A stretch of DNA of 64,000 bases. Origin: Ctena decussata (lineage: Eukaryota; Mollusca; Bivalvia; Lucinida; Lucinidae). The stretch covers positions 101,726,786 through 101,790,785 of the forward strand of contig OZ022499.1 of the NCBI GenBank assembly GCA_963989385.1, written 5' to 3'. Each line of letters begins with the position of its first letter. Within the stretch, counting starts at the first letter, position 1. This document shows, in pieces, positions 53,093-64,000 of the stretch. Under the pieces are notes generated by a model. It made no database searches and had not been told where the DNA came from. It worked only from the letters and a program-made list of their open reading frames with translations. Made by a program: the position numbers and the translations under genes.

Positions 53093-55467
53093 TTTAGCTC
53101 ACCTGAGCCGAAGGCTCACAAGGTGAGCTTATAGTATAGGCTTGGTCCGTCGTCCGTCGTCCGTCGTCCGTCGTACGTCCACACTTTTGTCCGGACCCTA
53201 GCTTCTTCATTTTTGATCGCAGCTTCTTGTAACTTGCAGGTATCCAGGACAGCCGCCGTCAGCCAAAACATCTCGGACCAGTTCGAAGTTGGGCCAGGTT
53301 GGATCATTCTGTTCAGAGTTACTTGCCCTTGAGCGAAAATAGATTTTCCCATAGACTTACAATGGAGAAAATGTTGTCCGGGCCCTAGCTTCTTCATTTT
53401 TGATCGCAACTTCTTGTAACTTGCAGGTATCCAGGACAGCCAAAACATCTCGGACGAGTTCGAAGTTGGGCCAGGTTGGATCATTCTGTTCAGAGTTACT
53501 TGCCCTTGAGCGGTAAAATATTTTCCCATAGACTTATAATGGAGAAAATGTTATCCGGGCCCTAGCTTCTTCATTTTTGATCTCAACTTCTTGTAACTTG
53601 CAGGTATCCAGGACAGCCAAAACATCTCGGACGAGTTCGAAGTTGGGCCAGGTTGGATCATTCTGTTTAGAGTTACTTGCCCTTGAGCGATGAAATATTT
53701 TCCCATAGACTTATAATGGAGAAAATGTTGTCCGGGCCCTAGCTTCTTCATTTTTGTTCGCAACTTCTTGTAACTTGCAGGTATCCAGGATAGCCAAAAC
53801 ATCTCGGAAAGTTCGAAGTTGGGCAAGGTTGGATCATTCTGTTTAGAGCTACTTGCCCTTGAGCGATAAAATATTTTCCCATAGATTTATAATGGAGAAA
53901 ATGTTGTCCGGGCCCTAGCTTCTTCATTTTTTATCGCAACTTCTTGTAACTTGAAGGGATCCAGGACAGCCAAAACATCTCGGACGAGTTCGAAGTTGGG
54001 CCAGGTTGGATCATTCTGTTCAGAGATACTTGCCCTTGGGCGATAAAATATTTTCCCATAGACTTATAATGGAGAAAATGTTGTCCAGGCCCTAGCTTCA
54101 CCTTTTTTGATCGCAACGTCTTGTAACATGCAGGTATCCAGGACAGCCAGATCAGACCAACCACTAGGAAGTTAGCTGCCCTTGAGCATCGGAAAAAATT
54201 CCCATTGACTTATAATGGTGAAAACAACTTCATAAATATCTCAGAGACCAGTTGGCCGATCGAAATCAAATTTTATCTGAAGCATCATTGGGGTGGGGGA
54301 AAGGCTGCATTAGGTGGACCGATTTCAATTTAACTTCACACAAGTGATAAGTATGGCAATTTCTTAGACAAGTTCCCATTTCAGCGTTCTGAGGTCAAGG
54401 TCAAGGTCACAGTGGCTATTTTAAGAAAAACTTTGTCATCGCTCTAGCGCCTTCATGTATGGGCCGATTTCGATTAAAACTTCACAAAAGTGATTAGTAT
54501 GATAATATCTTGAATAAGTTTGCATTTCAGCATTCTAAGGTCAATGTCAAGGTCACAGTGGCTATTTTTAGAAAAACTTTGTCATCATTCTAGTGCCTTC
54601 ATTTATGAAATGATTTCGATTGTACTTCACAAAAGTGATAAGTATGATGATATCTTGGACAAGAATGCGTTTTAGCATTCTGGGGTCAAGGTTAAGGACA
54701 CAGTGGCTATTTTTAGAAAAACTTTGTCATCGCTGTAGCATCTTCATTTAAGGACCAAATTCGATTTAATTTCACACAAGTGATTGGTATTCCAATATCT
54801 TGGACAAGTTTGCGTTTCAGCATTCTGAGGTCAAGGTCAAGGTCACAGTGGCTATTTTTAGATAAACTCTGTCATCCCTCTAGCTCCTTCATTTATGGAC
54901 CGATTTTGATTAAAACTTCACACAAATGTTTAATATGACAATATCTAAAACAAGCTCGCATTTCAGCGTCCTAAGATCAATGTCAAGGTCACAGTGGCTA
55001 TTTATAGAAAAACTTTTTCATCGCTGTAGCGCTTTCATTAATGGACCATTTTCGATTTAACTTCACATAAGTGATTGGTGTTACAATATCTTGGACGAGT
55101 TTGCGTTTCAGCATTCTGGGGTCAAGTTCAAGGTCACAGCGGCTATTTTTAGAAAAACTTTGTCATCGCTCAAGCGCCTTCATTTATAGACAGATTTTTT
55201 TATGTCCCCGTGACGACAGTCAGGGGGCATTAAGATTTGCCCCTGTCTGCCGTCTGACCATCTGTCCGTCAGTTCGTCACACTTTGTGGTTTATAGTTTG
55301 TGTAATCAACTTCTACAGTTTTCAATAGATCTTTTTCTAACTTTGCATGCATGTTGTGGACATATTTGACAGTTTCAAACTATCAGGTTTGTTCAGTTGA
55401 TGATCCTCATTTTACCTTTGACCTTTTTACTCAGGTGAGCGGCTCAGGGCCTCATGGCCCTCTTGTT
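53093..55467. mobile_element. Long 'agctcacctgag' repeat with 177-bp and 145-bp units
   Basis: Starts ttttagctcacctgagccga and ends 'caggtgagcggctcagggcc' ... 'ctcttgtta'. The first part has six units (ccctagcttcttcatttttg) at 53196, 53383, 53560, 53737, 53913 and 54090, spacing about 177 bp. The second part has six units (ggtcacagtggctattttta) with 'cacagtgg' or 'cacagcgg' at 54408, 54554, 54699, 54844, 54990 and 55135, spacing 145-146 bp. A (cgtccgt)n tract follows the left end. Minus-strand frames of up to 137 codons arise from the first array. Nonautonomous. Confidence 0.85.
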
Positions 55468-55538
55468 ATATCTACTATTTGACCACAAGTTTGCGTTTGG
55501 GGCTACAGTTGTAGCAGAAAAATATGTATACGCAGTAT

Positions 55539-56937
55539 TTTTAGCTCACCTGAGCCAGCGGCTCCGGGGGAGCTTATAGGATGGTATGGCTCCGTTGTCC
55601 GTCGTCCGTCCGTCGTCCGTCCGTCGTCCATCCGTCCGTCCACAATTTCAAACAACTTCTCCTCTTAAGCCGCTGGGCCGATTGTAATCAAATTTCATAT
55701 AGAGCCTCCTGAGATCTTAGGAACGAAAAGTTGTTCAACCGGTCCTGGTCACATGACCATCATGGCCGCCATGCCCATATATGGTTAAAACCTAAACAAA
55801 TCTCCTTCTCCAGAACCAACAGGCAGATGGCCTTGAGACTTTGTATGTAGCATTGGGTAGGTGGGTGCTACCAAGATTGTTCAATTTATGACCTTGGGTT
55901 GACCTTGATCTTTTTTACGGTAAGGTAAAATTTGCTTCCATATGCTTTTATATGGCAAAATGCTACAACATAGGATATCTTGGAAACTATTGAAGATTCT
56001 GGGCTAAAAATTGGTATCTACAGTCATCTTAATGAGTACATGAAGATTTATGAGTACAAGAGGTCAAGGTCATTCTTTGACCTTTGACCCAGAACTCTCA
56101 TATTTTGCCAAGTTCTAACAATCTCCTCAAAATCCACTGGGCCAATTGAAATGAAATTTCATGTAAGGCCTTCATGGGCTAAGGCAACGAAAATTTATTC
56201 ATACGGTCCAGGTCACATGACCAACATGGCCACCACGCCCATATATGGTAAAACATTTTAAAATCTTCCTCTCCAGAACCAGTTTACCTATGGCCTTGAA
56301 ACTCGATATGTAGCATTTGGCACTCAAGTACTATCAAGATTGTTCAAATTATGACCCTGGATTGACTTTGACCTTTTTTTAACGGCAAGGTCAAATATGG
56401 CAAAACGCTAGACCAAAGATTTCGTTGAAAGTTTTGAAGATTTTGACCTAAAAATTGGTATATAGTCATCTTAATGAGTACATGAAGATTTGTGAGTACA
56501 AGAGGTGAAAGTCATTCGACCCAGAACTCTCATATTTTGACCATTTCAAACAATCTCCTCAAAAACCACTGCGTCAGTTGTGACCGAATTTTATATAGAG
56601 CCTCCGGGGGTTGAGTAAATGAAAAAAATTTCTAACGGTCCTGGTCACATGACCAACATGACCACCATTGCTGCCATGTCCATATACGGTCCTTGACACA
56701 TGACCCACATGACCAACATTGCCGCCATGTCCATATATGGTAAAAACCTTTAAAACTCTCCTTCTCCAGAACCAATTGACCGATGGCCTTGAGACTTGGT
56801 ATGTAGCATTGGGTACTCGAGTACTATCAATATTGTTCACATTATGACCTTGGGTTGACCTTGACCTGTTTTACAGCAAGGTCGAATATGGGAAAATGCT
56901 AGAATATAAGATTTCATAGAAAGCTTTGAAGATTTTG
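55539..56937. mobile_element. Truncated 'agctcacctgag' repeat with ~450-bp units
   Basis: Starts ttttagctcacctgagccag with a (cgtccgtc)n tract. It then has three units (ccactgggccaattg type) near 55655, 56128 and 56551 that resemble those of 35513-38097. It lacks the right end and stops at the homopolymer at 56938. Confidence 0.75.
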
Positions 56938-56985
56938 CCCCCCCCCCCCCCCCCCCCAAAAAAAAAAAAAAAAAAAAAAAAAAAA
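56938..56985. repeat. C20A28 homopolymer junction
   Basis: Twenty C then twenty-eight A with no interruption, exactly where the preceding repeat is cut. It may be a genuine tract or an assembly or sequencing artefact. Confidence 0.9.
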
Positions 56986-58907
56986 CTTTGATCTGTTCCC
57001 AAAGTTGAAAGAGTTGAAAGCATCCCTATGAGGAGTCCGTTTTGATAGTTTAGATGAGTTAGTGAGGAAGAATGTGCCGAGAACCGACTTATCAACTTCA
57101 GTTGCCTAGCAACCGCTATCCAGGCGTTCTAAAATTAATGAAACAAAACAAGCATGTCTGAAATCATGCCATTCTCAGGATACACGAAGAATAAACGTAT
57201 TATTTCTGTATGAATCTGTTTACTCAGATGATGAGCAACAGAAACCACATAATTTTCAGTAAATTTGAACAGGGCCAAAACACGGCCCAAATGATACCAG
57301 GTCCTTTAGCGACGTCGCCATTGACGGCAATAGAATTTTGGTTTAGAAGGGTTTCCTTTAACAGAATAAGATTAGACAGCAATTGATAATAGGTTTTTGT
57401 TTGTTCCTTAATAAGTGGTACATCACTGCTAAACAGATGTGTACTGTACCCCGCCCACTCAACTTAGCAAATAGAAAAAAATCAACTGACCAAAATAAAA
57501 TGTGTACCAAATAATTCCATGTGTTCTGAATACCCACAACATATTCATTTTGTCTTTGAGCAGTGATATGGGCATTTTTATGTTGTAAAATGTCCAAGAA
57601 ACTGCAAAGTTTTTTTTATAAGTATAAAATTAGGTGTCATCACAGTCCAGTGCACAGCTGAATTTTTCATATATAGTTAACATTATTAAAATGCATTATT
57701 GTGCAAAAAAAAAAAAAAAATGGATGTGCACTTGACCGTGCTGACATATTTTATAACCTATATAAATGCAGGCGAAAACTGGTCGAAAATGCAAAAAATC
57801 AGCTGAGTCGGGTGCAACTAGATGCGCAGAAAAACAACAACATAAAAATCGCAAGAATGTAGAATATTTGAAAGATAATAGATAGTTAAAGGTTTCACCA
57901 CACATATATCATTAATAGAGGCTAAAAGATACAATTCTAAAAATTCAGCCAGCTATGGCCCAAGTCATGCCAGCCCCTTTATGAACAATATTATATATAG
58001 AGGATCTGACACTCTTGGGCATTTCATATGAAATTATTAAACAAGCCATCGGCGAGTTTCAAAAATATGATATAAAATAACCACGAGTGTAATATTCTGT
58101 TTATCATATAACCATTAAAATGGGATTTTTTTCGCCTTTAAAATGAACAATATTTCAATTAGGAAACGCATTGTTGACACGGATGTTGTCAATGACGTTA
58201 CGTGTATGCGCCAACATGTTATTACATGTGTGGTCATACGATATTTAATATGAAATATTTACATTCGTGGTGTAGTTACCGAAAAGCCCTATAGTAAACC
58301 ATTGGAACGTAATGTAGTTTACATTTCAATAATTACATTGAGACACCTATAGGCGAGCACATCGCTCTTTACAGCGTGTGGGTGATATGGTAAAACCTCT
58401 CTTTGGCTGCTATCATGTTTCCGCTAGTTTCGGACAAAACTGCGTGGCAGAAGTGTAGACTCTGATCTGACTATTCATTGTACGATTCTGGATTCAATTT
58501 CAAAACGCGTTTTGTTGCAACTGAACAGCTGCAAACTCTGTCTGAAAACTGATGAGAAACTGTCAGAGATCTTCCCCCCTCGGAAAATGGGCTAAAATGT
58601 TTTATGTTTTTTTTTTTTTTGTTTTTTTTTTTTTTGTTTTCTTATGTTTTTTTTGTTTGTTTTTTTTTCAGTTTCTTCTCTGTGGCGTTTTCTAATTCAA
58701 TCAGAACTCATCCAGCATTCAGTCTCCTTGCATTTTGTGTACTGACCATTTAGTGATCTACTCATGGAAGCGGTTAACGTTGACGTCATCTTGTTTTCTC
58801 AAACCGAACGTTTGACGTCATTACGTAATATAGCGACAGAAAGTTTAATGAATGTCACTCTGTTACTCAATATTTCACTCTGTTGCCTATAGGCAGTGCC
58901 TATATTT
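56986..58907. other. Gene-empty stretch
   Basis: No gene. An A run lies near 57704 and T-rich low complexity at 58600-58668. TGACGTCA-type words occur near 58780 and 58815. Confidence 0.35.
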
Positions 58908-59258
58908 ATATTCATATTACGACGCTGTATTAAACTGTGTTATAATTCCTCTACTTGGGATAATTTATGAGAAGATATAGCGACAGAAAGACTTTCAACC
59001 TCTATTTCTCATTGTTTTGTTGATTTCTACGCTAGTATCAAACCCAGTTTACACCTAATTTGGGTAATAACTTCCGTTTTGGTGTCGTTACGAAAAACAT
59101 CCTATTGAAAGTAATGTATTTTCAAGGTAAAAATATGCCTTACCAATTCTCTACCAAAGAGCTCCCGCACTTTCAAAGCTCCTACGGAGCTTTTAATTTG
59201 CAGGCGCTACGCGCCCGCAAAGCGAGTGCTCGCTATAACAGCGTCGTAATATGAATAT
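58908..59258. repeat. Inverted-repeat unit abutting the 1,377-bp array
   Basis: atattcatattacgacgctgt (58908-58928) is exactly complementary to 59238-59258. The 351-bp unit ends four bases before the tandem array begins. MITE-like; no coding. Confidence 0.65.
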
Positions 59259-59261
59259 GAA

Positions 59262-62200
59262 TATAGGAGTGAAAGTACCTACTACGTCATCAATTTATGG
59301 GTACACAAGGGTTTTAGCAGACAATTTGAATACATAGAAAACATCAGCTGCTGCTATTGGCTGAAAATGGATGCTGAGTTAATGTTATTATTTTTTCTTT
59401 TTAATTCAGTGGTTGAACATGTAAAATTAGGGAGTTGAATTATTGAATGTCTACCAGTATTATTGTTTTGCATTTCTAAACTCTTTGAATTTTCGACAGT
59501 TATTTTCATCAGAAAGCAGTTCCGCAGACGGTTGTTGGGTTTGGGTTTACCCGGCTCTCTTAAATGCAACATAAGGTATTGTTTTTCTTTGCTTGTTTAA
59601 ATTTTGAGTCCACCAGCTAGAAGGAGCTATGGTCTAAAGTAGCCGCGATTCGCAGGAAAGGTGTTGTATTTTCCAAAATGTTTGTATTGCGGTCTATGGG
59701 AAATGAATTGGTACCGTCACCCCTAAAGCGAAAGTAGATTTTTGCTTTCTGTGCCTTATTTCAATGTTTTCCATTGGTTTTTCAAGGATTCTCTTGTAAA
59801 ACATGTCTCATTACACTGAAATGCTGCTGTTCTGTAAGTAATTCACATCTGAAATGTTCAAAATAATGAGACTGGCCCTCAATGTTGTCTCAGTTGGGTT
59901 GAATCTCTCCTGACACTGATTTCTGGAGGGGGTAGGGCTAATTTGAAAGGTCCCCTTGCATCAGTTTACATGTTATCTTGGATAAGAACTGCATTTTCAT
60001 GAATTTGATTGGTCAAAATTATAAGCCGTATGCTTTCGAAACCTGGGGAAAAGCTTCATTTTGGAAAAATCATGGTCCAAAGTTGGGTCTTGGTAGAGAT
60101 TTTAAGGCGCGACACAGTGTCGTCTGCAGATTTCACCACTGCTGACTGTAAAAAGGCCTTCAACTATCTTTTTTGCTCCTTAGCTTGCTAGATCAGTTCT
60201 AGAAGTCTGTTCTAGAAAGCAGAAAACTGCATTGATTTCCAATTTTGACACTCTTTGGTGTCCAAATTGCCAAAAAAATGCACATTTTTCTTGCAAATTT
60301 GGGGGTGTACTTCCAAGAATGAGTGTAAATTCTTATAGAATGACCATTATTTCATGTTTTGATTTATTTTAGCAGCTGAACAGTTTGAAGTTTCAAGTTA
60401 AGAGAGAAAGAGTTGTGTGCTTGAGTATATTTTCCACCAGTATGAGGTAAAGTTTTTGCTTTTTCGTAAAAAATTGTGTTTTTCAACTCTGGCCGAAGTG
60501 ACCTGATGCGAAAACTTTAGCGCACTGTTGAAAGAAATCCAGTCATTGGAGTTCTTCGAAACTTGGAAACTGTCTTGAAGAAAGCCTGAATTTTGAATTC
60601 AGGCAGGACTTATTTGATTTTAAAGATTTTGGGTGCAGTATAGGAGTGAAAGTACCTACTACGTCATCAATTTATGGGTACACAAGGGTTTTAGCAGACA
60701 ATTTGAATACATAGAAAACATCAGCTGCTGCTATTGGCTGAAAATGGATGCTGAGTTAATGTTATTATTTTTTCTTTTTAATTCAGTGGTTGAACATGTA
60801 AAATTAGGGAGTTGAATTATTGAATGTCTACCAGTATTATTGTTTTGCATTTCTAAACTCTTTGAATTTTCGACAGTTATTTTCATCAGAAAGCAGTTCC
60901 GCAGACGGTTGTTGGGTTTGGGTTTACCCGGCTCTCTTAAATGCAACATAAGGTATTGTTTTTCTTTGCTTGTTTAAATTTTGAGTCCACCAGCTAGAAG
61001 GAGCTATGGTCTAAAGTAGCCGCGATTCGCAGGAAAGGTGTTGTATTTTCCAAAATGTTTGTATTGCGGTCTATGGGAAATGAATTGGTACCGTCACCCC
61101 TAAAGCGAAAGTAGATTTTTGCTTTCTGTGCCTTATTTCAATGTTTTCCATTGGTTTTTCAAGGATTCTCTTGTAAAACATGTCTCATTACACTGAAATG
61201 CTGCTGTTCTGTAAGTAATTCACATCTGAAATGTTCAAAATAATGAGACTGGCCCTCAATGTTGTCTCAGTTGGGTTGAATCTCTCCTGACACTGATTTC
61301 TGGAGGGGGTAGGGCTAATTTGAAAGGTCCCCTTGCATCAGTTTACATGTTATCTTGGATAAGAACTGCATTTTCATGAATTTGATTGGTCAAAATTATA
61401 AGCCGTATGCTTTCGAAACCTGGGGAAAAGCTTCATTTTGGAAAAATCATGGTCCAAAGTTGGGTCTTGGTAGAGATTTTAAGGCGCGACACAGTGTCGT
61501 CTGCAGATTTCACCACTGCTGACTGTAAAAAGGCCTTCAACTATCTTTTTTGCTCCTTAGCTTGCTAGATCAGTTCTAGAAGTCTGTTCTAGAAAGCAGA
61601 AAACTGCATTGATTTCCAATTTTGACACTCTTTGGTGTCCAAATTGCCAAAAAAATGCACATTTTTCTTGCAAATTTGGGGGTGTACTTCCAAGAATGAG
61701 TGTAAATTCTTATAGAATGACCATTATTTCATGTTTTGATTTATTTTAGCAGCTGAACAGTTTGAAGTTTCAAGTTAAGAGAGAAAGAGTTGTGTGCTTG
61801 AGTATATTTTCCACCAGTATGAGGTAAAGTTTTTGCTTTTTCGTAAAAAATTGTGTTTTTCAACTCTGGCCGAAGTGACCTGATGCGAAAACTTTAGCGC
61901 ACTGTTGAAAGAAATCCAGTCATTGGAGTTCTTCGAAACTTGGAAACTGTCTTGAAGAAAGCCTGAATTTTGAATTCAGGCAGGACTTATTTGATTTTAA
62001 AGATTTTGGGTGCAGTATAGGAGTGAAAGTACCTACTACGTCATCAATTTATGGGTACACAAGGGTTTTAGCAGACAATTTGAATACATAGAAAACATCA
62101 GCTGCTGCTATTGGCTGAAAATGGATGCTGAGTTAATGTTATTATTTTTTCTTTTTAATTCAGTGGTTGAACATGTAAAATTAGGGAGTTGAATTATTGA

Positions 62201-64000
62201 ATGTCTACCAGTATTATTGTTTTGCATTTCTAAACTCTTTGAATTTTCGACAGTTATTTTCATCAGAAAGCAGTTCCGCAGACGGTTGTTGGGTTTGGGT
62301 TTATCCGGCTCTCTTAAATGCAACATAAGGTATTGTTTTTCTTTGCTTGTTTAAATTTTGAGTCCACCAGCTAGAAGGAGCTATGGTCTAAAGTAGCCGC
62401 GATTCGCAGGAAAGGTGTTGTATTTTCCAAAATGTTTGTATTGCGGTCTATGGGAAATGAATTGGTACCGTCACCCCTAAAGCGAAAGTAGATTTTTGCT
62501 TTCTGTGCCTTATTTCAATGTTTTCCATTGGTTTTTCAAGGATTCTCTTGTAAAACATGTCTCATTACACTGAAATGCTGCTGTTCTGTAAGTAATTCAC
62601 ATCTGAAATGTTCAAAATAATGAGACTGGCCCTCAATGTTGTCTCAGTTGGGTTGAATCTCTCCTGACACTGATTTCTGGAGGGGGTAGGGCTAATTTGA
62701 AAGGTCCCCTTGCATCAGTTTACATGTTATCTTGGATAAGAACTGCATTTTCATGAATTTGATTGGTCAAAATTATAAGCCGTATGCTTTCGAAACCTGG
62801 GGAAAAGCTTCATTTTGGAAAAATCATGGTCCAAAGTTGGGTCTTGGTAGAGATTTTAAGGCGCAACACAGTGTCGTCTGCAGATTTCACCACTGCTGAC
62901 TGTAAAAAGGCCTTCAACTATCTTTTTTGCTCCTTAGCTTGCTAGATCAGTTCTAGAAGTCTGTTCTAGAAAGCAGAAAACTGCATTGATTTCCAATTTT
63001 GACACTCTTTGGTGTCCAAATTGCCAAAAAAATGCACATTTTTCTTGCAAATTTGGGGGTGTACTTCCAAGAATGAGTGTAAATTCTTATAGAATGACCA
63101 TTATTTCATGTTTTGATTTATTTTAGCAGCTGAACAGTTTGAAGTTTCAAGTTAAGAGAGAAAGAGTTGTGTGCTTGAGTATATTTTCCACCAGTATGAG
63201 GTAAAGTTTTTGCTTTTTCGTAAAAAATTGTGTTTTTCAACTCTGGCCGAAGTGACCTGATGCGAAAACTTTAGCGCACTGTTGAAAGAAATCCAGTCAT
63301 TGGAGTTCTTCGAAACTTGGAAACTGTCTTGAAGAAAGCCTGAATTTTGAATTCAGGCAGGACTTATTTGATTTTAAAGATTTTGGGTGCAGTATAGGAG
63401 TGAAAGTACCTACTACGTCATCAATTTATGGGTACACAAGGGTTTTAGCAGACAATTTGAATACATAGAAAACATCAGCTGCTGCTATTGGCTGAAAATG
63501 GATGCTGAGTTAATGTTATTATTTTTTCTTTTTAATTCAGTGGTTGAACATGTAAAATTAGGGAGTTGAATTATTGAATGTCTACCAGTATTATTGTTTT
63601 GCATTTCTAAACTCTTTGAATTTTCGACAGTTATTTTCATCAGAAAGCAGTTCCGCAGACGGTTGTTGGGTTTGGGTTTACCCGGCTCTCTTAAATGCAA
63701 CATAAGGTATTGTTTTTCTTTGCTTGTTTAAATTTTGAGTCCACCAGCTAGAAGGAGCTATGGTCTAAAGTAGCCGCGATTCGCAGGAAAGGTGTTGTAT
63801 TTTCCAAAATGTTTGTATTGCGGTCTATGGGAAATGAATTGGTACCGTCACCCCTAAAGCGAAAGTAGATTTTTGCTTTCTGTGCCTTATTTCAATGTTT
63901 TCCATTGGTTTTTCAAGGATTCTCTTGTAAAACATGTCTCATTACACTGAAATGCTGCTGTTCTGTAAGTAATTCACATCTGAAATGTTCAAAATAATGA
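59262..64000. repeat. Tandem array of near-identical 1,377-bp units
   Basis: Units start at 59262, 60639, 62016 and 63393; the last is cut by the window end. I can see two substitutions between copies (62304 C to T; 62865 G to A), so identity exceeds 99.8%. Each unit begins tataggagtgaaagtaccta. The unit length is a multiple of three, so small frames of 60-72 codons recur, but none has a motif or codon pattern that argues for a protein. A satellite or recent tandem duplication; copy number beyond the window is unknown. Confidence 0.96.

Noticed and set aside
53116..54164. Three minus-strand frames of 77-137 codons with repeated 'PGPTSNSSEMFWLSWIPASY'
   Set aside because: Period equals the 177-bp DNA unit (59 codons, a multiple of three), so frame conservation is automatic.
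59354..63703. Recurring 72-codon (-) and 60-codon (+) frames
   Set aside because: They repeat because the 1,377-bp units are nearly identical; no independent sign of coding.

Overview
This window is animal nuclear DNA, most likely from a bivalve mollusc, perhaps a heterodont clam. The evidence is a spliced invertebrate-type (i-type) lysozyme gene with GT-AG introns, a somatomedin-B-type receptor ectodomain gene, tRNA-derived SINEs, a LINE, a Ty3/Gypsy element, a mariner relic, many MITEs, and long repeats with the 'agctcacctgag' ends that I know from bivalve genomes. The species call is inference from family recognition. There are no operons or bacterial features. Most long open frames here are artefacts of repeats.

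Layout. 1-3.5 kb: tRNA-like heads followed by T-tracts, plus a SINE. 3.5-8.7 kb: a large foldback element with 1.9-kb inverted arms and a PIF/Harbinger-like insertion in the left arm. 8.7-16.1 kb: gene-empty DNA with SINEs, a LINE tail and 'gaaaagacg' minisatellites. 16.1-19.6 kb (minus): a complete four-exon i-type lysozyme gene, its introns packed with MITEs. 20.7-27.7 kb: a nested stack, each level marked by its own target-site duplication: LINE inside a foldback element inside a mariner relic. 28.06-34.14 kb (minus): a structurally intact, apparently young Gypsy retrotransposon. 34.8-38.2 kb: a second piece of the 3.5-8.7 kb family, split by an 'agctcacctgag' repeat.

38.8-44.0 kb (minus): exons of a secreted or receptor ectodomain gene with a somatomedin-B-like domain and one in-frame stop. 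Its intron carries palindromic elements. 44-53 kb: dispersed MITEs, SINEs and minisatellites. 53.1-57 kb: two long tandem-unit repeats ending at a C20A28 homopolymer. 59.26 kb to the window end: a tandem array of 1,377-bp units, almost identical to one another.

Only two host genes can be supported. The lysozyme looks functional: signal peptide, both catalytic acids, 16 cysteines and matching intron phases. The receptor gene is of uncertain integrity. Of the transposons, only the Gypsy element looks intact. The LINE carries a 2A-like motif next to its truncated 5' end but has three visible lesions and a changed residue in its catalytic box.
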